Assembly: GCA_028872015.1 (NCBI GenBank)
Contig: JAGWLO010000020.1
Location: forward strand, 1 to 51,282
DNA from: Burkholderiales bacterium
Lineage (GTDB): Bacteria > Pseudomonadota > Gammaproteobacteria > Burkholderiales > Burkholderiaceae_C
Reading direction: 5' to 3'
Length of the DNA stretch: 51,282 nt
Every line of letters starts with the position of its first letter. The stretch's first letter is position 1. This document shows, piece after piece, positions 17,033 through 25,868 of this stretch. The position numbers were made by a program, and so were the translations under genes. Under the pieces are notes generated by a model. It was not told the DNA's origin and did no database searches. It saw nothing but the letters and a program-made list of their open reading frames with translations.

Positions 17033-19671
17033 CATGGCCGGGCGCCGGCCGGCGTGCCCTCGTGCAGCGTGATCACCGCGCTGGCATCCATCACCTTCGG
17101 CCCGTCGGCCGCGCCGCCGCCGAAGGCAAAGGGCCCGGCTTCAGGGGCCAGCGGACGGTAGCCGCCGTCGTAGTCCCAGGTCGTGACGTAGACCTGCGCG
17201 CCGGCCAGGCTGGGCGGGTTGCCCAGTGCAGCGGCCGGGATGGTGAGGCTGACGCGGCCGGCGCGGCGGTCGACCGCGATCGCCGCCGCTGGCGTGACGG
17301 GCGTGCCCTCGTCGGTGGCCGACGCCCCGGCGCTGGCGAAGAGCGCGTCCGACCAGCCGCCGGCGCGCAGCCGCAGCTGCCAGCGCATGCCGCCCGGCAG
17401 GCTGGCGTTCTGCAGCGGCATCACGGTGGCGCCGTCGGCGCGGCCCGGCAGGGCGACGAAGATCGTGAACACCACGTGGTCGAAGCCGTTGGGCGGGCCC
17501 CAGCCGGCGGTCACGGCGTTCATCGTCAGGTCGAGCTTGAGCGCGCCGCCGCTGCCCCAGGCCTGCACGCGCCGCAGGTCGGCCTGGTGCGCGTCCCAGC
17601 TGCCCTCGCGGGGGTAGCGGTAGCGTCCGTCGGGGCCCCGGTCGTCGCCGGCCGGGTCGGCCACGTCGGCCAGCAGCTGCCAGTGGCGCACGACGCGGAA
17701 GCGGCGCGGCTGCGACACCGCCTGCCGCCCGTCCCAGGCGACGATGCTGTGCTCGACCTCGGGGTCGGCCAGGCGGCCGGTGGCCACCCGCGCCTGCCAG
17801 CGGCCCGCGGCGTCGGGCACCGCGGCCGTTGCCGAGGCCAGGTCGCCATCGACCACGATCTGCAGCCGCTGCACGCCTGGCGCCCGGCCCCCGACCTCGA
17901 AGTCGCCGTCGACAGCGTCCGCCGGCAGCGCATCCAGCGTGATCGACGCCGCCGCCGGGGCCGCCCCGGGGCCGTTCGGTGCAGGTGCCGCGGGCACCGC
18001 GCCGGGCCGCTGCTGCCACACCCAGCCGCAGCGCGGCGGCAGCCGCAGCGTGACACGCCCCTGCGCCCCGACCACCAGGTCGGCCGGCCGCCCCGCCAGC
18101 CCGAACAGCCCTTCGAGCACGCTGCCTTCGGCCAGGCCGGTGGCCAGGCCGGGCAGCAGCACCGCGTGGTCGGCGGTGTTGAACACCACCCAGGCCGACG
18201 CCGGGCCGTCCTGCATGCGCCAGGCCAGCGCGCCGGCCTGCGCGCCCTCGGCGGCCAGCACCGTGGGCGTGCCGCGCGAGAACACGGGGTGGGCGCGGCG
18301 CAGCGCCGTCATCGCCGCGATGCGGCGGTACAGCGGCGCGGCCGTGTCGTAGTGGTCGCGCCCGCCCGAACCGAAGCCGGCCTTGAACATGGCCGCCCGC
18401 TGCACCGTGAAGCCCTGCTCGGTGCCGTAGTAGACGACCGGGATGCCCGGCAGCGTCATGATCGCCAGCAAGGCCTGCTCGAGCCCGGCCACCGTGCCGC
18501 CGGCCAGGAAGCGGTCGACATCGTGGTTGTCGACGAAGGTGGGCATCAGCTGCGGCCGCGCGAACAGCTTCGACTGGCGCGCGATGCGCTCGCCCAGCGC
18601 GGCCGGCGGCCGGCCGCGCGCGAAGGCGTCGCCCAGGGCACCGTAGAGCGGGAAGTTCAGCATCCCCGGCAGCAGCGGCCGGCCGTCGGCGCCGGTCATG
18701 TAGGCCTCGATGCGGCGCGACTGCGTGTCGTCGCCCGGCCGGTCGATGCCGAAGCCTTCGCCGAAGACGAGGAAATGCTTGCGCCCCGTCTGCCGCGCCG
18801 CCACCGCGATGCCGGGCGCCTGCGGGTCGCGCGCATGCAGGAAGTCGTCGAAGAATGCCGGCGGCACGTAGAACGCGGTGTCGACCCGGAACGCGTCCAC
18901 GCCGGCCTCGCGGATCCAGAAGTCGTAGCTGCGTCGCAGCGCGCGGCGCACGCGCGGGTTCTCGGTGTTGAGGTCGTCCAGCCCCGCGAGCTGGAAGTTC
19001 AACAGCTGGTCGGGGTTGCTGAAATCGGTGATGTCGGGCGTCCAGTGGTAGATCGCCTGGGCGCGCTGCCGCGGGTCGCGCGGGTCGTTCAGGTCGAAGG
19101 GCGGCTGCGACGGCCGTGCCACCGGCGGCGTGGCGGTGTGGGGCACGTAGTAGCGGGCCGGGTCGCCCGCATCCCAGCCGCCGCGGTAGCCGAAGTAGTT
19201 GCCGGTGTGGTTGACCACGATGTCCTGCACCAGGTACATGCCCGCGCCGTGCAGCGCCCGCGCCAGGCGCTGGTAGTCGGCCAGCGTGCCCAGGTGGCGG
19301 TCCACCTGCATGAAGTTCTCGGCCCAGTAGCCGTGGTAGCCGGCGTAGTCGCCCGCGGGCGACAGCCACTGGTTGGCCACCGGCGGCGTGATCCACAGCG
19401 CGGTGGCGCCCAGGCCGCGGATGTAGGGCAGGTGCTGCAGCAGGCCGGCGAGATCGCCACCGTTGTAGCGCGTGCCGTCGCCGGCGCGGTACTCGCCGGC
19501 GCCCTGGTCGTTGTTGTGCGGGTCGCCGTCGGCGAAGCGGTCGGTGACGACGAAGTAGATGACCTGGTCGCGCCAGTCGGGCGAGGGCACGTGCAGCGGG
19601 CCGGTGGCGGCACCGGGCGCGGCGGCCGCCACCGAGCAGGCGAGCAGGAGCGGGGCCGGCCAGCACTTCAT
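17032..19671 (-). CDS. Exported GH13 alpha-amylase family enzyme with glucodextranase-type C-terminal module
   Basis: This 879-residue exported enzyme should cut alpha-1,4-glucans. A signal peptide (cleavage near AAAAPG, about 20) precedes a GH13 barrel with all four conserved regions: DIVVNHTG, VDAFRVDTAF (nucleophile Asp), LVFGEGFG (acid/base Glu) and FVDNHDVDRF (third Asp). After a beta-sandwich and a low-complexity linker, residues from about 655 (ADVADPAGDDRGPDGRYRYP, then GPPNGFDHVVFTIFV) resemble the C-terminal module of glucodextranase, thought to bind polysaccharide or the cell surface. A HexR-like operator lies 39 bases before the ATG. It is divergent from the TonB-dependent receptor, as in starch-scavenging loci. 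The exact product pattern cannot be read from sequence. Confidence 0.88.
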   Translation of the reverse strand: MKCWPAPLLLACSVAAAAPGAATGPLHVPSPDWRDQVIYFVVTDRFADGDPHNNDQGAGEYRAGDGTRYNGGDLAGLLQHLPYIRGLGATALWITPPVANQWLSPAGDYAGYHGYWAENFMQVDRHLGTLADYQRLARALHGAGMYLVQDIVVNHTGNYFGYRGGWDAGDPARYYVPHTATPPVARPSQPPFDLNDPRDPRQRAQAIYHWTPDITDFSNPDQLLNFQLAGLDDLNTENPRVRRALRRSYDFWIREAGVDAFRVDTAFYVPPAFFDDFLHARDPQAPGIAVAARQTGRKHFLVFGEGFGIDRPGDDTQSRRIEAYMTGADGRPLLPGMLNFPLYGALGDAFARGRPPAALGERIARQSKLFARPQLMPTFVDNHDVDRFLAGGTVAGLEQALLAIMTLPGIPVVYYGTEQGFTVQRAAMFKAGFGSGGRDHYDTAAPLYRRIAAMTALRRAHPVFSRGTPTVLAAEGAQAGALAWRMQDGPASAWVVFNTADHAVLLPGLATGLAEGSVLEGLFGLAGRPADLVVGAQGRVTLRLPPRCGWVWQQRPGAVPAAPAPNGPGAAPAAASITLDALPADAVDGDFEVGGRAPGVQRLQIVVDGDLASATAAVPDAAGRWQARVATGRLADPEVEHSIVAWDGRQAVSQPRRFRVVRHWQLLADVADPAGDDRGPDGRYRYPREGSWDAHQADLRRVQAWGSGGALKLDLTMNAVTAGWGPPNGFDHVVFTIFVALPGRADGATVMPLQNASLPGGMRWQLRLRAGGWSDALFASAGASATDEGTPVTPAAAIAVDRRAGRVSLTIPAAALGNPPSLAGAQVYVTTWDYDGGYRPLAPEAGPFAFGGGAADGPKVMDASAVITLHEGTPAGARP

Positions 19672-19987
19672 GGCGGTGGAGTGTATGCAGCCTTGTTGTT
19701 TTTAAGGTACTGTAGTTTCCCTACAAACCCGAACCGGATCGGCCGGGGCCGACTGCCGCAGCGCACCATTTGCGCGCTTCATAGGGAGAACGGGACGCCT
19801 GGTCGGGCCATTGCGCCGGGCACCCGGGCAGGCGGGCACCGATCTAGGGTTTCCGCAGATAGCTGAAAAATCTAGTTTTGGTACATATTTCGAACCGGAA
19901 CATCCCCATCGCCCACCCCCGTCCGGCATCCCGCCCCCGCGGGTCACGCGGCATCCAGGCAACTCAACGAGGTTCGAGGAGACATCG
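19672..19987. other. Divergent control region between amylase and receptor genes (316 bases)
   Basis: This non-coding stretch holds a HexR-like operator near the amylase end. An AT-rich patch at about 19857-19893 (CTGAAAAATCTAG, GGTACATATTTC) is the best place for the receptor promoter, though I cannot fix convincing -35 and -10 boxes. Just before the receptor start there is a good ribosome site (GAGGAGA). The rest is GC-rich with no obvious structure or gene. Confidence 0.5.
19711..19725. promoter_or_regulatory. HexR-like operator 3 (amylase / receptor)
   Basis: TGTAGTTTCCCTACA is a near-perfect inverted repeat with one mismatch to the HexR consensus TGTARTTNNANTACA. It ends 39 bases upstream of the exported amylase ATG and lies 262 bases from the receptor start. 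It is close enough to repress the amylase directly; an effect on the receptor is less certain. Confidence 0.6.
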
Positions 19988-22813
19988 ATGAACAAGACCC
20001 ACGCCCGGCGCGGCGCACTGCCGCAGCGTCTGCAGCTCCGCCCGGTGGCGCTGGCAGCGGCGGCGCTGCTTTACAGCACCGCCCACGCGCAAACGGCGCC
20101 GGCGCCGGCGCCGGCCGCATCGTCGGCCGAGCAGACCGTCACCGTCACCGGCATCCGTGCCGGCATCGAAAGCGCCATCAGCGTCAAGAAGAACGCCGAC
20201 GGCGTGGTCGAGGCCCTGTCGGCCGAGGACATCGGCAAGCTGCCCGACACCACGATCGCCGAGTCGCTGGCACGCCTGCCGGGCGTGACCACGCAGCGCA
20301 ACGCGCAGGGTCAGGCGACCAACATCTCGATCCGCGGCCTCGGGCCCGATTTCAACGGCTACCTGCTGAACGGGCGCGAGCAGACCAGCACCGGTGACAG
20401 CCGCGCGGTCGATCTCAGCGTCTACCCGGCCGAGCTGATCGCCGGCGCCACGGTCTACAAGACGAGCGACGCCTCCCTGATGGCCGCCGGCCTGGCCGGC
20501 ACCATCGACAACCGCCTGGTCGACCCCCTGTCGTTCAAGGGCCGCGCCGTCGCGGTGAACGCCGAGCGCACCAAGACCGGCGTCGGCCTGCCCGTCACCG
20601 GCACCGGCAAGCGCTACAGCCTGAGCTACATCGACCAGTTCGCCGACCGCAAGCTCGGCATCGCGCTGGGCTGGGTGCACTCCGACAGCAACAGCAGCTC
20701 GCTGGCCAACGGCAGCTGGGGCGGATCCGGGCCCGCCACCCTCACCGACGGCACGGTGGTGCCGAAGGTCTCGCTGCCCTTCGGCGGCGGCCTGGGCTTC
20801 GAGACCGACCACAACATCGACAAGCGCGACGGCGGTGCGGCCATCGTGGTCTTCAAGCCGAACAAGCTCTTCAGCAGCGAGCTCGACGTGTACCACGCCA
20901 AGATCCAGACCTCGCTGAAGAAGGTCAAGGTCAACAACGGCCAGTTCACCTCGCTGACCAACGCCACCGTCTCCAACGGCGTGGCGCAGAGCGGCACCCT
21001 GGGCATGGCCCCCGGCGGCCTGATCGTCTACAACGAGAACATCTACGACGACGACACCATCGATTCGGTGGGCTGGAAGAACACGCTGAACTTCAGCGAC
21101 ACCTGGAGCGGCTCGCTCGACTTCAACCACAACAAGGCCACGCGCGTCGAGAAGGACATCGAGGCCTACGGCGGCATCGTCGGTGCCGACACGCTGAGCT
21201 TCACCAACGGCGGCGGGGCCATCCCGAACCTGACGCTGGGCAACCCGGGCGCCTATGTCGACCCGACCCAGATCGCCATCCGCGACCAGTCGGGCTGGAG
21301 CGGCGTGACTTACCCCAGCGGCCCCTATGCCGGCAAGACCGTGCCCCAGGCCGGCTACAGCAAGGGCCCCACCATCACCGACAAGCTCGACGCCGTGCGC
21401 CTGGACTTCAGGCACGGCTTCGCCGACGCCGGCATGTTCACCGACGTGCAGTTCGGGGGCAACTACTCCAAGCGCAGCAAGGATCGCGTCACCGACGAAG
21501 GCCTGGTCGTCTCGGCCAACAACGGCGGCTACGACCGGATCCCGTACCCGGCCAGCGCCTACGTCGAGAGCAACGTCGGCGGCACCGGCCTGAACGTGCT
21601 GACCTTCGACCCGCAGCAAGGGCTGTGGCCGGGCGCCACGCTGCTGCGCAAGTACAACGACGACATCCTGTCCAAGACCTGGACCGTGACCGAGAAGGTC
21701 ACCACCGCGTATGCCAAGCTCAACATCGACACCCAGGCCGGCCGCGTGCCGGTGCGCGGCAACATCGGTGCGCAGATCGTCAACACCGACCAGTCCTCCG
21801 CCGGCTACCGGGCCGATGTCAGCTCGTCCGTCACGCTGACCAACCCCGCCGGCTCGCTCACGACCTCGGGCACGAAGTACACCGACGTGCTGCCGTCGCT
21901 GAACCTCACCGGCGACCTGGGCGGCGGCAACCTGCTGCGCTTCGGCGCCGGCATCCAGATCGCGCGCGCCACGCTCACCGACATGCGCAACTCGCTGGCC
22001 GCCGCGGTGGACACGAACGCCCAGAACTCCACCTTCGGCCGCATCGTGGGTTCGTCGGGCAACCCGCAGCTCAAGCCCTTCAAGGCCAAGGCGCTGGACC
22101 TGTCGTGGGAGAAGTACTTCGGCACCAAGGCCTATTTCAGCGTCGCCGGGTTCTACAAGAAGCTCGACACCTACATCGTGCCGGCGACCAACAGCGCCTA
22201 CGACTTCTCCACCATCGCGCCGCAGCTGGGGCTGGCGATCCCGGCCCTTGGCCCGATCGGCACCTACACCACCACCGTCAACGGCAGCGGCGGCAACCTG
22301 CGCGGCATCGAGCTGGCGGTGTCGATGCCCTTCAGCCTGCTGACCCCGGTGCTCAATGGCTTCGGCTTCAGCTCGAGCTGGTCGTCGACCTCGAGCTCGG
22401 TCAAGCTGCCCAACCTGATCGGCCTGAACCCGTCGCAGCAGGTGCCGGCCGGCGGCGCAACGATCCCGCTGCCGGGCCTGTCGAAGACCAACGCCAAGCT
22501 GATGCTCTACTACGAGCGCGGCGGCTTCAGTGCCTTCGTCGCCGACAACTACCGCTCCAAGTACGTGGGCAGCGTCGCCAACAACCAGATCGGCGGCTAC
22601 CCGGCCCTGATCTACATCCAGAGCCAGTCCTGGGTGTCGGCGCAGGTGGGCTACGAGTTCCAGTCCGGTCCGATGCGGGGGCTGGGCTTCCGCTTCGAGG
22701 GCAACAACATGAACAAGCCCATCTACAAGGAGCTGAAGGCCGACGGCTCGCTCAACACGTCCAACCAAACCGGCGCCAGCTACGCCTTCAAGCTGAGCTA
22801 CCGGTACGAGTGA
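19988..22813 (+). CDS. TonB-dependent receptor, probable maltodextrin uptake
   Basis: This is an outer-membrane beta-barrel of 941 residues that would import a ligand using TonB energy. It has a signal peptide ending at TAHA^QTAP, a TonB-box-like segment (EQTVTVTG), and a plug domain (about 55-165) with SAEDIGKLPDTTIAESLARLPG and ISIRGLGPDFNGYLLNG. These are hallmarks of the Xanthomonas/Caulobacter carbohydrate receptor group, which includes the maltodextrin receptor MalA. The C-terminus ends SYRYE rather than with the usual aromatic residue. GAGGAGA precedes the ATG. Flanking amylases suggest starch oligosaccharides as substrate; the adjoining halogenase leaves room for another ligand. Confidence 0.88.
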   Translation: MNKTHARRGALPQRLQLRPVALAAAALLYSTAHAQTAPAPAPAASSAEQTVTVTGIRAGIESAISVKKNADGVVEALSAEDIGKLPDTTIAESLARLPGVTTQRNAQGQATNISIRGLGPDFNGYLLNGREQTSTGDSRAVDLSVYPAELIAGATVYKTSDASLMAAGLAGTIDNRLVDPLSFKGRAVAVNAERTKTGVGLPVTGTGKRYSLSYIDQFADRKLGIALGWVHSDSNSSSLANGSWGGSGPATLTDGTVVPKVSLPFGGGLGFETDHNIDKRDGGAAIVVFKPNKLFSSELDVYHAKIQTSLKKVKVNNGQFTSLTNATVSNGVAQSGTLGMAPGGLIVYNENIYDDDTIDSVGWKNTLNFSDTWSGSLDFNHNKATRVEKDIEAYGGIVGADTLSFTNGGGAIPNLTLGNPGAYVDPTQIAIRDQSGWSGVTYPSGPYAGKTVPQAGYSKGPTITDKLDAVRLDFRHGFADAGMFTDVQFGGNYSKRSKDRVTDEGLVVSANNGGYDRIPYPASAYVESNVGGTGLNVLTFDPQQGLWPGATLLRKYNDDILSKTWTVTEKVTTAYAKLNIDTQAGRVPVRGNIGAQIVNTDQSSAGYRADVSSSVTLTNPAGSLTTSGTKYTDVLPSLNLTGDLGGGNLLRFGAGIQIARATLTDMRNSLAAAVDTNAQNSTFGRIVGSSGNPQLKPFKAKALDLSWEKYFGTKAYFSVAGFYKKLDTYIVPATNSAYDFSTIAPQLGLAIPALGPIGTYTTTVNGSGGNLRGIELAVSMPFSLLTPVLNGFGFSSSWSSTSSSVKLPNLIGLNPSQQVPAGGATIPLPGLSKTNAKLMLYYERGGFSAFVADNYRSKYVGSVANNQIGGYPALIYIQSQSWVSAQVGYEFQSGPMRGLGFRFEGNNMNKPIYKELKADGSLNTSNQTGASYAFKLSYRYE

Positions 22814-22831
22814 CGGGCCGCCCCGCCCGAC

Positions 22832-22855
22832 CCCCCTGCCCGTTGCGGCAGGGGG
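22832..22855 (+). terminator. GC hairpin between receptor and halogenase genes
   Basis: CCCCCTGCC pairs with GGCAGGGGG around a 6-base loop, 18 bases after the receptor stop. Only a short mixed tail (TGTTCC) follows instead of a T-run. It may be a partial terminator or mRNA stabiliser that lowers expression of the halogenase relative to the receptor. Confidence 0.5.
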
Positions 22856-22897
22856 TGTTCCATCGACCGCCGCCCCTGATGCACACTCGGCGCCGCC

Positions 22898-24436
22898 ATG
22901 CACAAACCTGAGATGCCCGGCCCGCCGGGCGACCGGCCGCTCGACATCGTGATCGTCGGCGGCGGCACGTCGGGCTGGATGACGGCCGCGGCGCTGGCCA
23001 AGATGCTGCAGGGGCGCTACCGCATCACGCTCGTCGAGTCCGACGAGATCGGCACCATCGGCGTGGGCGAGGCCACGATCCCGATGATCGCCCTCTTCAA
23101 CCGCCTGCTCGATCTCGACGAGAACGAGTTCATGCGCCAGACCCAGGGCACGTTCAAGCTCGGCATCGAGTTCGTGAACTGGGGCCGCCTGGGCGACCGC
23201 TACCTCCACGGCTTCGGAGTCGTGGGCCAGGAGAACGCCACCGTCGACTTCCACCAGTACTGGCTCAAGCAGTCGCTGGCGGGCAAGGCGCGCGGGCTCG
23301 AGCATTACTCCATCAACACCGCGGCCTGCCTGAGCCACAAGTTCATGCGGCCGCGGCCGGACATGCCGAATTCGCCGCTGTCGCAGATCGCCTACGCCTT
23401 CCACTTCGACGCCTCGCTCTACGCCCGCTTCCTGCGCGACTTCAGCCAGGCGCGCGGCGTCACCCGCATCGAGGGCCGCATCGCCGACGTCGCGCTGCGC
23501 GAGGGCGACGGCCACGTGGCCTCGCTGACGCTGCAGTCGGGCCGCAAGATCGAAGGCGACCTGTTCATCGACTGCTCGGGCTTTCGCGCGCTGCTCATCG
23601 AAGGCGCGCTGAAGACCGGCTACGAAGACTGGTCGCACTGGCTGCCCTGCGACCGCGCCGTGGCGGTGCCCTGCGCCTCGGCCGGCGAGCTGCTGCCCTA
23701 CACGCGCTCGACCGCGCGCCAGGCCGGCTGGCAGTGGCGCATACCGCTGCAGCACCGCATCGGCAACGGCCACGTGTTCTGCAGCCGCTACATGAGCGAG
23801 GACGAGGCCACCGGGATCCTGCTCGGCAACCTCGACGGCGCACCCCTGGCCGAGCCGCGGCCGATCCGCTTCACCACCGGCAAGCGCCGCCAGGCCTGGA
23901 ACCGCAACGTGGTGTCCATCGGCCTGGCCTGCGGTTTCATCGAGCCGCTCGAATCGACCAGCATCCACCTGGTGCAGGTGGGCATCGCGCACCTGCTCAC
24001 CTACTTTCCCGGCACCGGCTTCGATGCCGCCGACCGCGACCGCTACAACCAGGTGATGAACCAGGAATACGAGTGGGTGCGCGACTTCATCATCCTGCAC
24101 TACAAGGCGACCGAGCGCAGCGACTCGCCGTTCTGGAACTACTGCCGCGAGATGGACGTTCCGGCGACGCTGCGCCAGCGCATCGAGCTGTTCCGCACCC
24201 ACGGCCGGGTCTGGCGCGAGGGCAACGAGCTGTTCACCAAGCTCAGCTGGCTGCAGGTGCTGCACGGCCAGCGGGTGCGGCCGGCCTCGTACCACCCGCT
24301 CACCGACCTGCGCAGCGAGCCCGAGATCCAGGCCTACCTCGAGGAAGTCGAGGGCGTGATCCAGGCCTGCGTCGACGTCATGCCCACGCACGCGAAGTTC
24401 ATCGCCGACCATTGCGCGGCCCCGGCCGCGACCTGA
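22898..24436 (+). CDS. Flavin-dependent halogenase of the tryptophan-halogenase family
   Basis: This 512-residue flavoprotein keeps the features of active FADH2-dependent halogenases. The FAD loop IVGGGTSGWM is at about 19. FKLGIEF carries the lysine matching Lys79 of PrnA, GWQWRIP matches the WxWxIP signature that blocks monooxygenation, and EPLESTSIH carries the glutamate partnered with that lysine. The family halogenates indoles or other aromatics using a separate flavin reductase, which is not in the window. It lies 84 bases after the receptor gene. Similar halogenase-receptor pairs occur in Caulobacter, Xanthomonas and relatives, mostly with unknown substrates. No biosynthetic cluster is present, so the substrate is unknown. 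Confidence 0.88.
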   Translation: MHKPEMPGPPGDRPLDIVIVGGGTSGWMTAAALAKMLQGRYRITLVESDEIGTIGVGEATIPMIALFNRLLDLDENEFMRQTQGTFKLGIEFVNWGRLGDRYLHGFGVVGQENATVDFHQYWLKQSLAGKARGLEHYSINTAACLSHKFMRPRPDMPNSPLSQIAYAFHFDASLYARFLRDFSQARGVTRIEGRIADVALREGDGHVASLTLQSGRKIEGDLFIDCSGFRALLIEGALKTGYEDWSHWLPCDRAVAVPCASAGELLPYTRSTARQAGWQWRIPLQHRIGNGHVFCSRYMSEDEATGILLGNLDGAPLAEPRPIRFTTGKRRQAWNRNVVSIGLACGFIEPLESTSIHLVQVGIAHLLTYFPGTGFDAADRDRYNQVMNQEYEWVRDFIILHYKATERSDSPFWNYCREMDVPATLRQRIELFRTHGRVWREGNELFTKLSWLQVLHGQRVRPASYHPLTDLRSEPEIQAYLEEVEGVIQACVDVMPTHAKFIADHCAAPAAT

Positions 24437-24453
24437 CCCGGAGCACCCTGCCC

Positions 24454-24945
24454 ATGACGACCCGCTTCCACCGCCCCCTGACACGCGCGCTGGCTGCCCT
24501 GCTGGTGTCGGCGCTGGCTGCCTGCGCCAGCGCCCCGCCCGACGAGGCCAAGCTGACCTACCAGACCGCGCCTGCAGGCGCCACGCTGTACGAGGGCGGG
24601 CAATCGCTCGGGCTGGCTCCGGTGACGCGCACCTACCACTCGGACGGCAAGTCGGCCACCATCACCACGCCCGAGGTCACCGCCGTCTGGCCCAGTGGCG
24701 CCAAGACCCGCTTCTACACCCTGCTGAAGGCCGGCGACGACCGCGTCGCCACCCTCGAGCGCCCGGCCGGCGCGCCCGGCCTGCAGGCCGATCTGGACCA
24801 TGCCAAGCAGGTGACGGCCGAGACCCGCAGCGCCGACCTGCGGGCCAAGGACGAGGCGCTGCGCGAGCAGGCGCGCATGTCGGCGCGCTGCCAGGCCCAG
24901 ATGTCCGGCAAGGGCGTCCCCTCGCCCAGCGACAACTGCCGCTGA
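24454..24945 (+). CDS. Small lipoprotein with PEGA-like segment
   Basis: This predicted lipoprotein has 163 residues. A basic N-terminus and hydrophobic core end in a lipobox (LAAC at about 24). The stretch LTYQTAPAGATLYEGGQSLGLAPVTRTY resembles PEGA domains, small beta folds found on surface proteins. A charged helical part follows (about 110-150), ending in a two-cysteine tail (RCQAQM, DNCR). The ATG lies 17 bases after the halogenase stop, with GGAG upstream, so the two are likely cotranscribed. Function is unknown. It could be an outer-membrane accessory of the receptor. Confidence 0.75.
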   Translation: MTTRFHRPLTRALAALLVSALAACASAPPDEAKLTYQTAPAGATLYEGGQSLGLAPVTRTYHSDGKSATITTPEVTAVWPSGAKTRFYTLLKAGDDRVATLERPAGAPGLQADLDHAKQVTAETRSADLRAKDEALREQARMSARCQAQMSGKGVPSPSDNCR

Positions 24946-24956
24946 GTCCCTGCGGT

Positions 24957-25691
24957 TCAGCGCAGGGCCCGGGTGCAGGTGAAGAAGCCGTTCAGCGTCA
25001 GGCGGCCGCGGGCCGGATCGGGGCTCAGGCGCTGCGGCTGCTCGACGTCGCCCGAATGAAACAGCCCGCCGTCGTACAGGATCATCCGGTTCCAGGCCGC
25101 GGGCACCTGGGCGATGCGCTCGAAGTGGTCGTTGCTGCCCGTCATGTAGCCCGGCGCGACGCCCCAGCGGGCCCTGAACTCGGCCGCGCCGAGCTGCTGA
25201 CTGTCGGCCACCATGCGCTCGACCTCGGCCGGCGGCAGGCGCGGCCGGTAGAAGCTGGTGCCCCCCAGCGCCGGGTCGCGAAACAGGTACAGCACCGAGG
25301 CCGCGAACAGCACCCGGGCCGGGTCGGCGGCGATGCGGTCGCGGTGGCATTGCCACTGGCAGGGTGCCAGCGCCTCGGGCGGCAAGGTCACCATCGCCAG
25401 CCGTACCGCGGCTTCGAGCGTGCGGCGCCCGCCGATGCGGCCGCGCGCATGCTGGGCAAAGCAGTCGGCGACGGCCTGCGCCAGCGCGGCGGGGGCCGGC
25501 AGCAGCAGGCCGGGATAGGGCACGCCCCGGGGCGGCTGGAAGGTCTGCCCGCAGGCCCAGTCGACGAGGTCTTCGGGGCGCGCGAGCAGCTCGTCGATCA
25601 CCACGCAGTGCTGGTCGCGCGCCAGCGTCAGCACGCGCACCGCCGGTCGCGGGTTGAACAACGGGCCCTCGGCTTGCATCCACGCTCGCAT
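24957..25691 (-). CDS. 2-oxoglutarate/Fe(II) oxygenase-like protein (DUF6445-like)
   Basis: This protein of 244 residues is not similar to starch enzymes. Motifs in order fit a 2-oxoglutarate/iron oxygenase: C-H-R-D (HxD) near the middle, LFHSG (distal His) and GRLTLNGFF (Arg that would hold 2-oxoglutarate). It resembles the family I know as DUF6445, whose members sit beside tryptophan halogenases and TonB receptors; that name should be confirmed. ATG 25691 was chosen because AGGAAGG lies seven bases upstream; ATG 25733 and 25757 are longer options without one. It converges on the lipoprotein gene and is divergent from the second GH13 gene. The substrate is unknown. Confidence 0.7.
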   Translation of the reverse strand: MRAWMQAEGPLFNPRPAVRVLTLARDQHCVVIDELLARPEDLVDWACGQTFQPPRGVPYPGLLLPAPAALAQAVADCFAQHARGRIGGRRTLEAAVRLAMVTLPPEALAPCQWQCHRDRIAADPARVLFAASVLYLFRDPALGGTSFYRPRLPPAEVERMVADSQQLGAAEFRARWGVAPGYMTGSNDHFERIAQVPAAWNRMILYDGGLFHSGDVEQPQRLSPDPARGRLTLNGFFTCTRALR

Positions 25692-25788
25692 GTCCAGGCC
25701 CTTCCTGCCTTGGCCGGCGATGGCCCTTGCCATGGCGCCGCGGGTGCGCCGGATCATAGGGTGGCCTTGCCTCCCGGCCGGTGGGCGA

Positions 25789-25817
25789 GCGGCGACACCG
25801 CGCTGACGTGTCGCCGC
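25789..25817. repeat. 9-bp inverted repeat in a divergent promoter region
   Basis: GCGGCGACA and TGTCGCCGC form a perfect 9-bp stem with an 11-base loop between the oxygenase-like gene and the second GH13 gene. It is long enough to be an operator or an RNA hairpin in the GH13 leader. It is unrelated to the HexR-like sites. Confidence 0.4.
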
Positions 25818-25828
25818 CCCGAGGGGCC

Positions 25829-25852
25829 GAAAGGCTGAAAGGCTGAAAGGCC
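25829..25852 (+). repeat. Three tandem 8-bp repeats (GAAAGGCT) before the GH13 start
   Basis: GAAAGGCT, GAAAGGCT and GAAAGGCC follow one another without spacing and end 16 bases before the ATG, followed by a second purine-rich site (ACAAGGA). The repeats are Shine-Dalgarno-like. Slippage here could change the copy number and shift the spacing in the leader. No function is proven. Confidence 0.5.
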
Positions 25853-25868
25853 GACAAGGAAACAGGCG

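Noticed and set aside
19964..24484. Open frame of about 1500 codons antisense to the receptor, halogenase and the start of the lipoprotein gene
   Set aside because: It spans three well-supported genes on the opposite strand, is rich in Val, Ala, Gly, Arg and His without any motif, and is explained by the scarcity of stop codons in GC-rich DNA.
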